DNA of 64,000 nucleotides from positions 372,001 through 436,000 of the forward strand of contig NZ_JOEA01000014.1 in the NCBI RefSeq assembly GCF_000719115.1, read 5' to 3'. Position numbers and translations under genes: made by a program. Of the stretch, positions 24,188 through 32,696 are shown piece by piece. Source of the stretch: Lentzea albidocapillata. Its GTDB lineage: Bacteria > Actinomycetota > Actinomycetes > Mycobacteriales > Pseudonocardiaceae. Positions within the stretch are counted from its first letter, which is position 1; the number at the start of each line of letters is the position of its first letter. Below the pieces are notes generated by a model, which saw nothing but the letters and a program-made list of their open reading frames with translations, made no database searches and was not told the origin of the DNA.

Positions 24188-25354
24188 ATGCGCAAGCTCC
24201 TGCTGCTGGCGACATCGGCCCTACTTGGGCTGACAACGATGTCTGCACCGGTGCAAGCGGCTCCACCCAGCCAGCTCCCGCTCACCGTCACCAACAACTC
24301 GGGCCGCGGCGACGCGGTCCACCTGTACATCACCGGGATCATGAACGGCCGGCTCGGCTACCTGAACGGCAACGGCCAGTTCACGCCGTGGTCGGGCGGG
24401 GCGATCCCGCCCGTTCCCGCGCCGGACTTCTCGATCCCCGGCCCCGGCAACGGCGCCAGCAAGACCGTCCAGATCCCGATCAACTTCGCCGGCGGCCGGA
24501 TCTACATGTCGTTCCGGGACAAGCTGAAGTTCAGCCTGGTCCCGAACGGTCTCGTGCAGCCGGCCCCGTGGGCGGGCGGCGACCCGAACCGCGACATCCT
24601 GTTCGACTGGAGCGAGTTCAGCTACGACGGCGGCGGTCTGTGGCTCAACAGCTCCCAGGTGGACATGTTCTCGGTCCCGCACGCGGTCGAGGCGACGTCC
24701 CAGGGCGGTGCCACGACGAAGAGGGGCCAGCTGGTCGCGAACGGGCGCAACCGCGTCTTCGACCAGCACCAGCAGCTCGGCGGCGACTGGGCGAAGCTGG
24801 CGTACAGCCGTTCCGACGGCACCCGGCTGCGCGTGCTGAACCCGAGCAAGGGCCTCGACGCGGGCCTGTTCTCCGGCTCGTACTTCCAGAACTACGTCAA
24901 CAGCGTCTGGTCGACGTACCAGAACACGCCGCTGACCGTGGTCCCGTTCCAGCACGAGCCGAACCGCCGGTTCACCGGCCGCGTGAGCGGCGGGGTCATG
25001 CGGTTCACGAACACCTCGGGCCAGCAGGTCGCGGAGTTCCAGCAGCCGTCCACCCGGGACGTGCTCAACTGCGACGGCAGGCTCGCGGCGCCGAACAACG
25101 AGCTCGGCGCGATCTCGCGGTCGCTGTGCGCGGCGCTCAACCGGTCGACGCTCGGCTTCATCCACACCCAGCCGACGTACAACGCGAGCCAGTTCTACAC
25201 CCGCGCGACCACGAACCACTTCTCGAAGATCGTGCACGCCAACATGACCGACGGACGGGCCTACGGGTTCGCGTTCGATGACGTCGGCGGGTTCGAGTCA
25301 CTTGTCCACGAACCGAACCCGCGTTCGGCGAAAATCACGCTGACCGGATTTTAG
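24188..25354 (+). CDS. Secreted GH64 beta-1,3-glucanase
   Basis: A 388-residue extracellular endo-beta-1,3-glucanase (laminaripentaose-producing type). Residues 1-24 are a signal peptide ending VQA. The mature enzyme starts with a beta-barrel segment (LPLTVTNNSGRGDAVHLYITG), and the core WSEFSYDG ... LNSSQVDMFSVP holds the family's catalytic Glu and Asp. A later thaumatin-like alpha/beta region includes CDGRLAAPNNE. There is no extra carbohydrate-binding module. The substrate would be fungal or algal beta-1,3-glucan. Regulation is probably by a LacI-type repressor at 24144. A perfect hairpin follows the gene. Confidence 0.92.
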   Translation: MRKLLLLATSALLGLTTMSAPVQAAPPSQLPLTVTNNSGRGDAVHLYITGIMNGRLGYLNGNGQFTPWSGGAIPPVPAPDFSIPGPGNGASKTVQIPINFAGGRIYMSFRDKLKFSLVPNGLVQPAPWAGGDPNRDILFDWSEFSYDGGGLWLNSSQVDMFSVPHAVEATSQGGATTKRGQLVANGRNRVFDQHQQLGGDWAKLAYSRSDGTRLRVLNPSKGLDAGLFSGSYFQNYVNSVWSTYQNTPLTVVPFQHEPNRRFTGRVSGGVMRFTNTSGQQVAEFQQPSTRDVLNCDGRLAAPNNELGAISRSLCAALNRSTLGFIHTQPTYNASQFYTRATTNHFSKIVHANMTDGRAYGFAFDDVGGFESLVHEPNPRSAKITLTGF

Positions 25355-25385
25355 GCCGAAGTATTCTTGCGTTTGATCGACTTTC

Positions 25386-25432
25386 ACTCCACTGTGTGAG
25401 ACGCCGTCGCCGCGGCTCTCACACAGTGGAGT
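25386..25432. terminator. Perfect 16-bp hairpin between glucanase and response regulator
   Basis: 25386-25401 and 25417-25432 are exact reverse complements (ACTCCACTGTGTGAGA) with a 15-base loop. The hairpin ends 4 bases before the GTG of the response regulator, where a ribosome-binding site would normally be. It could terminate the glucanase transcript and also regulate the two-component operon. Confidence 0.65.
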
Positions 25433-25436
25433 CGTT

Positions 25437-26108
25437 GTGTGCGTACGGGTCTTGCTGGTCGAGGACGACGAGCGAATCCGGCAGGCTTTGGGCCTCGCCT
25501 TGTCCGATGAGGGTTTCTCTGTGGATCAGGCGGGTTCGGGCGAAGAGGCGTTACACCGTTTGGAGACGGAATCGTTCGACGTGGTGCTGGTCGACCTCAC
25601 GTTGCCGGGCATGGACGGCCTGGAGGTCGTACGGACGCTCCGCACACGCGGTGACCTGCCGATCATCGTGGTGACGGCGCGCACCGACGCCCGTGACATG
25701 ATCGCCGGACTGGAGGCGGGAGCGGACGACTACGTCACGAAACCGTTGATGGCAAGCGTTCTCGCCGCCCGCGTCCGCGCGTTGTTGCGCCGCCGCGGAC
25801 CGGGCCGCGAATCCGTTCGGGTCGGGGCACTGGAAATCCGTCCGCAGGAAGGGCTCGTGCACCGGGCGGGTGAACGCGTTCACCTCACCAGGACGGAATT
25901 TCGGCTGTTGCTGGAACTCGCTGGTGCGGGCGGCCGAATCGTCACCAGGGAACAGTTGCTGCAGAAGGTCTGGGGATACGACTACTTCGGTGACACCCGA
26001 CTGCTCGACGTGCACATAAGGCGCCTTCGCCGCAAGATCGAGGCGAACCCGGACGATCCGGAGCTGCTCCTCACCGTGCGCGGCAGCGGCTATCGGATCC
26101 GCTCGTGA
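25437..26108 (+). CDS. OmpR-family response regulator
   Basis: The product has 223 residues. The receiver domain contains the acidic pocket (EDD, residues 9-11), the phospho-acceptor Asp53 (VLVDLTLPGMDG), and the switch lysine in VTKPL. The C-terminal winged helix (LTRTEFRLLLELAGAGGRIVTREQL ... DVHIRRLRRKIE ... TVRGSGYRI) is the OmpR/PhoB output. GTG 25437 is the first start consistent with a full receiver; no ribosome-binding site precedes it because a strong hairpin ends four bases upstream. It overlaps the kinase gene by four bases (GTGA) and is its cognate regulator. Confidence 0.92.
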   Translation: MCVRVLLVEDDERIRQALGLALSDEGFSVDQAGSGEEALHRLETESFDVVLVDLTLPGMDGLEVVRTLRTRGDLPIIVVTARTDARDMIAGLEAGADDYVTKPLMASVLAARVRALLRRRGPGRESVRVGALEIRPQEGLVHRAGERVHLTRTEFRLLLELAGAGGRIVTREQLLQKVWGYDYFGDTRLLDVHIRRLRRKIEANPDDPELLLTVRGSGYRIRS

Positions 26109-27430
26109 AACTGACGTTGCGCTGCCGGGTCACCCTCTCGTTCGGTTTCGGCCTGCTGGTCGTCACGAGCGTGCTGGCGTTCGCCACCTGGAACCTCGCT
26201 TCCGGCTACATGCTGCGGCAACGGGAGGCGAGCGCGACGCGGCAGGCCGAGGTCAACGTACGACTGGTCGAGAGATCTCTCGCCTCACCCGGTCTCGACG
26301 AACTGCTGACCGGCCTCACCACCGGGCCCGACTCGTCGATCCTGGTGCTGAGCCACGACGGCCTGGTGAGGGCGGGCCGGGAGGTCGACCCGTCCCAGCT
26401 GCCGGCCGGGCTGGTGGAGCATCCACCGGGCACGGAGCGGATCACCGTGGACGGCCTGCCGATGCTCGCCGTCGCGCGGCCGGTGGCGGGCGACGCCGTC
26501 TACGTCGAGCTGTTCGGGTTGCAGCAGCTGAACCGGACGTTCGCGTTCCTGAGCGCGGTGCTGATCGCCGGCACGATCGCCTCGGCGCTGCTCGGGGCGG
26601 CGCTGGGCTCGTGGGCGTCGCGGCGGGCGCTGAAGCCGCTGGCGGAGCTGAACTCCGCGGCGGGCCGGATCGCCGGCGGCGATCTGCACGCCCGGCTGCC
26701 CGACCAGGACGACCCGGACCTCGCGGCGCTGGCGGCGAAGTTCAACTCGACGGCGCACGCGCTGGAGCAGAGAGCGTTGCGGGACGCCCGGTTCGCCTCG
26801 GACGTCTCGCACGAGCTGCGGTCGCCGCTGACGACGATGGTGAACGCGGGCGCGGTGCTGCGCCGGCGTCGTGACCACCTGCCGGGCACCGCCGGGACCG
26901 CGCTGGAACTGCTGACCTCGGAGGTCGACAGGTTCGCGCGGATGGTCGTGGACCTGCTGGAGATCTCGCGCGCCGACCAGACCGACGACTACGAGCCGGA
27001 AGAGCTCGACCTGAGCGCGTTGGTGCGCAACGTGATCGGCACCCGCTGGAGCGCGGTGCCGGTCGAGGCGGGCCCGGTGCGGGTGCTCGGTGACCGGAGG
27101 CGGCTGGACCGGGTCCTGGCCAACCTCGTGGAGAACGCCGAACGGCACGCGGGCGGCGCGATCTTCGTGGCGGTGAGCAGAGCGGGCGACAGGGCACGCG
27201 TCGAGGTCGAGGACGACGGTCCGGGTGTGCCGGAAGCGTTGCGGGAACAGATCTTCGAGCGGTTCACGCGGGGCAGGCCCGGCAGCCGGGGCGACGACTC
27301 CGGCAGCGGGCTCGGGCTAGCTCTGGTGCGTGAGCACGTGCAGCGCCACCACGGCCGCGTGTGGGTCGAGGACCGCTTCCCGCACGGCGCACGATTCGTG
27401 ATGGAGTTGCCAGCTCTTACGAAGTCATGA
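26105..27430 (+). CDS. Membrane sensor histidine kinase
   Basis: The protein has 441 residues. Two transmembrane segments (about residues 10-32 and 145-170) flank an extracellular sensor of roughly 110 residues; a HAMP linker (SRRALKPLAELNSAAGRIAGGDL) leads to the HisKA domain with phospho-acceptor His236 (DVSHELRSPL) and the HATPase domain (N box LANLVENAERHA, then DDGPGVP and GSGLGLALV). It phosphorylates the response regulator encoded just upstream with a GTGA overlap. The signal is unknown. The pair lies 53 bp before the epimerase gene and may control the sugar/lipid-type cluster that follows. Confidence 0.92.
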   Translation: MKLTLRCRVTLSFGFGLLVVTSVLAFATWNLASGYMLRQREASATRQAEVNVRLVERSLASPGLDELLTGLTTGPDSSILVLSHDGLVRAGREVDPSQLPAGLVEHPPGTERITVDGLPMLAVARPVAGDAVYVELFGLQQLNRTFAFLSAVLIAGTIASALLGAALGSWASRRALKPLAELNSAAGRIAGGDLHARLPDQDDPDLAALAAKFNSTAHALEQRALRDARFASDVSHELRSPLTTMVNAGAVLRRRRDHLPGTAGTALELLTSEVDRFARMVVDLLEISRADQTDDYEPEELDLSALVRNVIGTRWSAVPVEAGPVRVLGDRRRLDRVLANLVENAERHAGGAIFVAVSRAGDRARVEVEDDGPGVPEALREQIFERFTRGRPGSRGDDSGSGLGLALVREHVQRHHGRVWVEDRFPHGARFVMELPALTKS

Positions 27431-27483
27431 CGTGATGGGGTCTGGCGGCGCGCTACCCGGCGGTCCGGTCCTACGGTCGGTCC

Positions 27484-28524
27484 ATGCGAGTACTCATCAC
27501 TGGCGGGGCCGGGTTCATCGGGTCGCACGTCGCGGACGAGCTGACCTCCCAGGGCCATGAATGCGTGGTGCTCGACGCGTTGCTGCCCGAAGCGCACGGC
27601 GCCGTTCCTTCGCTGGAGCACGAACTTGTCGTCGGCGACGTGACCGACGCCGCCGTGCTGCGGCCGTTGCTGTCCACAGTGGACGCCGTGTGCCACCAGG
27701 CGGCGATGGTCGGGCACGGCGTGGATCCGTTCGACGCGCCTTCCTACGCGCGCCACAACGACCTGGGCACAGCGGTGCTGCTGGCCGAGATGCACCGGGC
27801 CGGGGTGTCGCGGCTGGTGCTGGCGTCGTCGATGGTCGTCTACGGCGAGGGGCGCTACCGGTGCCTCTCGCACGGAATCGTGCGGGCTGAACGGACCGCC
27901 GCCGACTTGGCTGCCGGCATGTACGAGCCGCGCTGCTTCTGCGGTGACTTCGTGGTGTCCGAACTGGTGCCGGAGAACGCTCCGCTGGAGCCACGCAGCA
28001 CCTACGCGGCCACCAAGCTGGCGCAGGAGCACCTCGCGCTGGCGTGGGCCCGGCAGACCGGCGGCAGCGTGTGGGCTCTGCGGTACCACAACGTCTACGG
28101 CCCGCGGATGCCGCGCGACACCCCGTACGCCGGAGTGGCGTCGATCTTCCGGTCCGCGCTGCGGAACGGTGCCGCACCGCGGGTGATGGAGGACGGGCGG
28201 CAGCGGCGCGACTTCGTGCACGTCACCGACGTGGCTCGGGCCAACGCGCTGGCCCTGGCGTCCCCGCGCCCCGGTTTCGAGGCCGTCAACGTCTGCTCCG
28301 GCACCCCGCACACGATCGGTGACCTGGCGTTCGCGCTGGCCGACGCGTGTGACGGGCCGACGCCGGAGATCGTGGGCGGGGCTCGGCCGGGCGACGTCCG
28401 GCACGTCGTGGCGTCGCCCGCGAAGGCGTTGGACGTGCTGGGTTTCGAGGCCAGGGTCGGGTTCGAGGAAGGTGTGCGGGAGTTCGCCTTCGCGTCGCAG
28501 CGCGAGCCGGTCACCAGTTCGTGA
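27484..28524 (+). CDS. NAD-dependent sugar epimerase/dehydratase
   Basis: The 346-residue extended-SDR enzyme has the NAD motif GGAGFIGSH at residues 7-15 and the catalytic Tyr174/Lys178 pair (STYAATK). YHNVYGPRMP and DFVHVTDVARA are typical of nucleotide-sugar epimerases such as UDP-glucose or UDP-glucuronate 4-epimerases. An unusual cysteine-containing insert (RYRCLSHGIVR ... EPRCFCGDF, about residues 124-155) sits before the catalytic Tyr. The substrate is not certain. Its 3' end overlaps the opposing membrane-protein gene by 14 bp. With the GT2 and membrane genes nearby it probably makes a sugar donor. Confidence 0.88.
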   Translation: MRVLITGGAGFIGSHVADELTSQGHECVVLDALLPEAHGAVPSLEHELVVGDVTDAAVLRPLLSTVDAVCHQAAMVGHGVDPFDAPSYARHNDLGTAVLLAEMHRAGVSRLVLASSMVVYGEGRYRCLSHGIVRAERTAADLAAGMYEPRCFCGDFVVSELVPENAPLEPRSTYAATKLAQEHLALAWARQTGGSVWALRYHNVYGPRMPRDTPYAGVASIFRSALRNGAAPRVMEDGRQRRDFVHVTDVARANALALASPRPGFEAVNVCSGTPHTIGDLAFALADACDGPTPEIVGGARPGDVRHVVASPAKALDVLGFEARVGFEEGVREFAFASQREPVTSS

Positions 28525-29671
28525 GCACCAGGTGGTTCACCGCCAGGGCCGTGACGGCCTGGGCGGTGAGCCACCGCTTGTCCAGCCTCGCCGTGCCGGC
28601 GAGCAGCCAGACCGCGAACGGCAGCCAGATCCGCTCGGTCTCGGCCTTGCTCAGGCCGGAGAGGTCCGCCGCCAGGATCGCGATGCCTGCGGCGATGACC
28701 CACTTGTCCCTGCGCAGCCCCTTGATCCCGGCCGGGCCGATCACCAGCGCGAGTGCCGCGAGGTTCGCCCACGCCCAGTACCAGTACGGCCTGGTGTCGC
28801 CGATCCCCTGGTAGTAGCGGAGTTTCACGAGCTCGTAGCCGTCGAGCCACCAGAACCCGCTGATCGCGAACGCCGCCACTACCGCGAGCGCGCCCGCGAC
28901 GGCCCAGCCGATCCTCCGGCCGACCGCGACGATCGCGAGCGGCGCCAGCAACACCAGGCCGTAGGACAGGAACAGGCACCAGCCGAGCACGATGCCGCCC
29001 AGCAACGGCCACCGGGTGAGCAGGTAGATGCCGACGGCCGCCACCCCCATGAACATCCCGTCCGCGGACGCCCCCACCCACACCGCGCCGGGGAACAGGA
29101 CGAGGAACGGCAGCACCGCGTTGGAGCCGATGGCCTTGGGAATCGCCACGACGGCAAGCGATCCGACGAGGACGCAGAAGATCGACGCCGCCGCTCCCCC
29201 GCCGAGACCGATGCGGTCGAGCGCGACGAACGTGAGCAGCGCGCCCGGCGGGTGCCCGGAGACGTGCGTGGTCCACGAGTCGGGCTGGAAGTCCGGGATG
29301 CGCGCGGCGAAACCGCGCAGCATCGCGGGAATGTCGGTGACGCCCGGAACCTCGTGCAGGTACTCGTCCTCGGTCGTCAGCCTGGTGACGAACCGGGTCC
29401 AGCCGTCGACCATCGCCAGCGAGAACGTCCACGCCGTCGCGGCCATGTAGGCGATCGGCAGCGCGAACCGATGGTGCGCCAACTCCGGTCCCTTGGCGAC
29501 GACGAGAAACGCGATCAGGACCGCGACGGGCGTGCCGGGGCCCACGTGCGGCTGCCAGTCACCGAAGAGCGGCGCGGCGGCGGCGAATAGGACGCCGGGG
29601 TCGTTGCCGTTGACGACGACCCCGGTGATGATGGCGGCAGCGACGAGCAGCCCTGCGATGACCAGACGCAC
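28511..29671 (-). CDS. Polytopic membrane protein, GT-C-like
   Basis: The 386-residue protein has about ten hydrophobic segments. GTG 29671 is preferred because the sequence turns into a membrane helix at once (VIAGLLVAAAIITGVVV); codons further upstream lie in the divergent promoter region. The large loop after helix 3 contains DSWTTHVSGHPPGALL, and a WLPFAVWLLAG segment lies near the end, resembling polyprenyl-phosphate-dependent mannosyltransferases (GT-C fold, DUF2029-like). It would use a lipid-linked sugar outside the membrane. It is convergent with the epimerase gene (14-bp overlap) and divergent from the GT2 operon. Confidence 0.75.
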   Translation of the reverse strand: MRLVIAGLLVAAAIITGVVVNGNDPGVLFAAAAPLFGDWQPHVGPGTPVAVLIAFLVVAKGPELAHHRFALPIAYMAATAWTFSLAMVDGWTRFVTRLTTEDEYLHEVPGVTDIPAMLRGFAARIPDFQPDSWTTHVSGHPPGALLTFVALDRIGLGGGAAASIFCVLVGSLAVVAIPKAIGSNAVLPFLVLFPGAVWVGASADGMFMGVAAVGIYLLTRWPLLGGIVLGWCLFLSYGLVLLAPLAIVAVGRRIGWAVAGALAVVAAFAISGFWWLDGYELVKLRYYQGIGDTRPYWYWAWANLAALALVIGPAGIKGLRRDKWVIAAGIAILAADLSGLSKAETERIWLPFAVWLLAGTARLDKRWLTAQAVTALAVNHLVLTNW

Positions 29672-29792
29672 CGCGCCCAACCTAGGGGGTCGGCCGGGTG
29701 CCCGCGGACCTCGCAAGACAATCGTAAGAACTCTTTGGTGCGTCACAATTCCGTAAGCACCACAACACTTTCCCATGGTCCAGGCTGGACGC

Positions 29793-30431
29793 ATGGATGT
29801 CGTGTTGCCCTGCCTGGACGAGGCCGCCGCACTGCCCGCGGTCCTCGCCTCCCTGCCGGCCGGTTACCGCGCGATCGTCGTGGACAACGGGTCTTCCGAC
29901 GGCTCGCCCGAGGTGGCTGCCGCGTACGGCGCTCTGGTCGTGCACGAGTCGAAGCGCGGCTACGGCGCCGCCATACACACCGGTCTGCTCGCGGCCACCT
30001 CCGGTCTCGTGGCGTTCGCCGACGCGGACGGTTCACTGGACCTGGCCGAACTACCCGCGATGGCCGCGCTCCTGGCCGATGCCGACCTCGTGGTCGGCCG
30101 GCGAAGGCCCGTGCACGCCGGAGTGTGGCCGTGGCACGCACGTGCGGGTAACGCCGTGATCGCGTCCCTGTTGCGGCGCAGGGGTTTGGACGTGCACGAC
30201 ATCGCACCGCTGCGCGTGTGCCGGCGGGAGGCGTTGCTGGCGCTGGACGTCCAGGACCGCGCGTTCGGCTATCCGCTGGAACTGCTGGTGCGCGCGGCGG
30301 AGGCGGACTGGCGGGTGCGCGAGGTCGACGTGGCCTATCGCGCCCGTGCGGCCGGCACTCGGTCGAAGGTCTCGGGCTCGGTGCGCGGCACGCTGCGGGC
30401 GGCACGGGACATGGCGGGGGTGCTGCGATGA
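29793..30431 (+). CDS. GT2 family glycosyltransferase
   Basis: A 212-residue soluble GT-A glycosyltransferase. ATG 29793 begins the core (VVLPCLDEAAALPAVLASLP); ATG 29775 is a less likely start. The nucleotide site is VVDNGSSDGS, and the metal-binding DxD-like motif is FADADGSLDL. RAFGYPLELLVRAAEADWRVREV is characteristic of DPM/TIGR04283-like transferases that move a sugar to polyprenyl phosphate. It opens a five-gene operon with four-base overlaps (DUF2064, methyltransferase, Mo-oxidoreductase, membrane protein). A lipid-linked sugar made here could feed the GT-C-like membrane protein encoded divergently. Confidence 0.87.
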   Translation: MDVVLPCLDEAAALPAVLASLPAGYRAIVVDNGSSDGSPEVAAAYGALVVHESKRGYGAAIHTGLLAATSGLVAFADADGSLDLAELPAMAALLADADLVVGRRRPVHAGVWPWHARAGNAVIASLLRRRGLDVHDIAPLRVCRREALLALDVQDRAFGYPLELLVRAAEADWRVREVDVAYRARAAGTRSKVSGSVRGTLRAARDMAGVLR

Positions 30432-31060
30432 GGTTCTGCCTGCTGATCATGGCGAAGTCGCCGGTGCCGGGCCAGGTCAAGACGCGGCTGTGCCCGCCGC
30501 TGTCGGCCGAGGAGGCTGCTGACGTGGCGGCGGCTTCGTTGCTGGACACGATCTCGGCCGCTCTGGACACCTCCGGCGCCGTGCCGGTGGTGGCGCTGGC
30601 CGGGATGGTGCGGCGTGAGGACGTCCGTGACGCTCTGGCCGAGTGCGTGGTGATCCCGCAGCGCGGTGTCTCGTTCGCCGAGCGGCTGGTGAACGCGCAC
30701 GCCGACATCGCGCGGTTCCGGATGCCGGTGCTGCAGATCGGGATGGACACGCCGCAGGTCACGCCGTCGCTGCTGGAGTCGTGCGCCGAGTTCGGGGAGG
30801 CGGCGCTCGGGTTCGCGCTGGACGGCGGCTGGTGGGCGCTCGGTCTGCGGGATCCGTTGCGGGCCGAAGTGTTGCGGGACGTGCCGATGTCGCGCGCCGA
30901 TACGGGAGCGCTGACGCTGGAGGCGTTGCACGGGCTGGAGGTGCGGCCGCTGCCGATGCTGTCCGATGTGGACACGATGGCGGACGCCCGCGCGGTGGCC
31001 CGGCTGGTGCCGGGCAGCCGGTTCGCGGCGGCGCTGACCCAGGCGGCGGTGGCGCGATGA
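30428..31060 (+). CDS. DUF2064 (TIGR04282-like) nucleotidyl/glycosyltransferase-fold protein
   Basis: This 210-residue protein has the GT-A-like fold of DUF2064, with MAKSPVPGQVKTRLCPPLS at the start, a QIGMDTPQVTP motif in place of the usual DSP metal site, and a DGGWWALGLRD segment. Family members lie beside GT2 enzymes in arsenosugar and other clusters, where they may act as sugar-1-phosphate nucleotidyltransferases; biochemical evidence is scarce. It overlaps the GT2 gene and the methyltransferase gene by four bases each (ATGA), showing tight coupling. The donor product is not predictable. Confidence 0.85.
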   Translation: MRFCLLIMAKSPVPGQVKTRLCPPLSAEEAADVAAASLLDTISAALDTSGAVPVVALAGMVRREDVRDALAECVVIPQRGVSFAERLVNAHADIARFRMPVLQIGMDTPQVTPSLLESCAEFGEAALGFALDGGWWALGLRDPLRAEVLRDVPMSRADTGALTLEALHGLEVRPLPMLSDVDTMADARAVARLVPGSRFAAALTQAAVAR

Positions 31061-31656
31061 TGTTCGACCAGGCCCTGAAGGGTCATCCCGGCTGGCTCGA
31101 CCTCCCCGGCACCACCTCGCGCGAACTCAGCGTCGCGCGCTGGCACGCCGACGCGGACGGCGGCGACTCCGTCCTCCTCGACGCCTGCACCGGCCCCACT
31201 CTCGACGTCGGCTGCGGCCCCGGCCGGCTCGTCGCCGCGCTACTGGCCCGCCGGGTCCGCGCGCTCGGCGTCGACGTGTCCCCGGAGGCGATCCGGCGCA
31301 CCACCGAACGCGGCGGCATCGCGATCCGCCGCGACGTGTTCGACCTGCTGCCGGGCGAGGGCCGCTGGCAGCACGTCCTGCTCGCCGACGGCAACATCGG
31401 CATCGGCGGCGACCCGGCCGCACTCCTGCGCCGCGTCCGGAACCTGCTCAGGCCCAGCGGAACCGTCGTCGTCGAGGTCGAGCCACCCGGTGCGGGCCTG
31501 ACGACCGGCCAGGCGCGGGTGCGGACCGAGGACACCCGCGGCCAGTGGTTCCCGTGGGCCTGGAGCGACGCGGAGTCCCTGACCACCGACGGTTTCTTCC
31601 TGCTGTGGCAGGCCGAACGCGCCGGGCGCTGGTTCGCGTGCTGGGAGCGACTGTGA
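31057..31656 (+). CDS. SAM-dependent methyltransferase
   Basis: The 199-residue class I methyltransferase has motif I LDVGCGPGRLVAALLA near residue 50 and LGVDVSPEAI at the end of strand 2; LLRPSGTVVVEVEPP is the later motif. It lacks arsenic-binding cysteines, so it is not an ArsM-type enzyme despite the neighbouring TIGR04282/04283-like pair. A WHADADGGD loop near the N-terminus and an aromatic C-terminus (QWFPWAW ... GRWFACWERL) are distinctive. Overlaps on both sides place it inside the operon; the substrate may be a sugar or lipid made by its neighbours. Confidence 0.85.
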   Translation: MMFDQALKGHPGWLDLPGTTSRELSVARWHADADGGDSVLLDACTGPTLDVGCGPGRLVAALLARRVRALGVDVSPEAIRRTTERGGIAIRRDVFDLLPGEGRWQHVLLADGNIGIGGDPAALLRRVRNLLRPSGTVVVEVEPPGAGLTTGQARVRTEDTRGQWFPWAWSDAESLTTDGFFLLWQAERAGRWFACWERL

Positions 31657-32696
31657 AACTCCCCGTCTTCAGGGCCCCCGCCCACCACACGGGCGTGACC
31701 AGCCGGGTCGGCACGTGGCTCGGCATCACGTTCGGGCTGTGCTTCGTCACCGGGCTGCTCAGCCACGGCGCGCAGCACGACTGGGTGTGGCCGACCCGCC
31801 CGGTCGACCTCTACCGCGTCACCCAGGGCGTGCACGTGATCTCCGGGGTCGCCTCGATCCCGTTGCTGCTGGCCAAGTTGTGGAGCGTCTACCCGAAGCT
31901 GTTCGAACGTCCGCTGGTGAAGTCCGTGCCGCACGCCCTGGAGCGCGGCTCGATCCTCGTACTGATCGCGGCGTCGTTCTTCGAACTGGTCACCGGCCTG
32001 TTCAACGCGGCGCAGAACTACCCGTGGTCGTTCTACTTCCCCACCGCCCACTACGCCGTGGCGTGGATCGTGATCGGCGCCCTGCTGGTCCACATCGCCG
32101 TCAAGATCCCGCTGATCCGCCGCACGCTCGAACCGGCGTCGGAAGAGCGGACCATCCTGTCCCGCAGGGCTTTCCTGCGCACGACCGCGTTGACCACCGG
32201 CGTCGCCGTCGTGGCCACGGCGGGGGTGACGGTGCCGTGGCTGCGCAAGATCTCGGTGCTGGCGTGGCGGTCGGACGGCGACCTGCCGGTGAACCGGACC
32301 GCGCAGGCCGCGAACATCGTGGTACCGCAGGACTGGCGGCTGAAAGCAGGCGCGAAGAGCTACTCGCTGGCGGACCTCCAGGCGATGCCGCAGACCACCG
32401 TCGACCTGCCGATCGCGTGCGTCGAGGGCTGGAGCCAGAACGCGACCTGGACCGGCGTCCGCGTCTCCGAGCTGGTGGGACGCGGGGACGTGCGGGTCGA
32501 GTCGCTGGAGAAGGACGGGCTCTACCGCGCGAGCACACTGCCGGAGGCCTTCGCCCAGGATCCGCTGACCTTGCTGGCACTTCAGCTCGACGGCGAGGAG
32601 CTCAGCCTGGACCACGGATACCCGTGCCGGCTAATCGCGCCGAACCGGCCTGGTGTGTTGCAGACGAAGTGGGTCACGTCGCTGGAGGTGCGGTGA
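31653..32696 (+). CDS. Membrane-anchored molybdopterin-dependent oxidoreductase
   Basis: This 347-residue protein joins two parts. Residues 1-155 hold about four membrane helices with histidines in the cytochrome-b-like/DUF4405 style (HGAQHDW, GVHVISG, HYAVAWIV), so haem binding is possible. After a basic SRRAFLR segment, which resembles a twin-arginine pattern but is internal, the rest is a sulfite-oxidase-type molybdopterin domain with the Mo-binding cysteine in IACVEGWSQNATW and HGYPCRLIAPNRPG. Such enzymes reduce or oxidise small substrates outside the membrane. GTGA overlaps join it to both neighbours. The electron partner and substrate are unknown. Confidence 0.88.
   Translation: MKLPVFRAPAHHTGVTSRVGTWLGITFGLCFVTGLLSHGAQHDWVWPTRPVDLYRVTQGVHVISGVASIPLLLAKLWSVYPKLFERPLVKSVPHALERGSILVLIAASFFELVTGLFNAAQNYPWSFYFPTAHYAVAWIVIGALLVHIAVKIPLIRRTLEPASEERTILSRRAFLRTTALTTGVAVVATAGVTVPWLRKISVLAWRSDGDLPVNRTAQAANIVVPQDWRLKAGAKSYSLADLQAMPQTTVDLPIACVEGWSQNATWTGVRVSELVGRGDVRVESLEKDGLYRASTLPEAFAQDPLTLLALQLDGEELSLDHGYPCRLIAPNRPGVLQTKWVTSLEVR

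Noticed and set aside
29672..29792. A regulatory site between the GT-C-like and GT2 genes
   Set aside because: Repeated CGTAAG and a weak TGGTGC/GCACCA inverted repeat are present, but too short to claim an operator.
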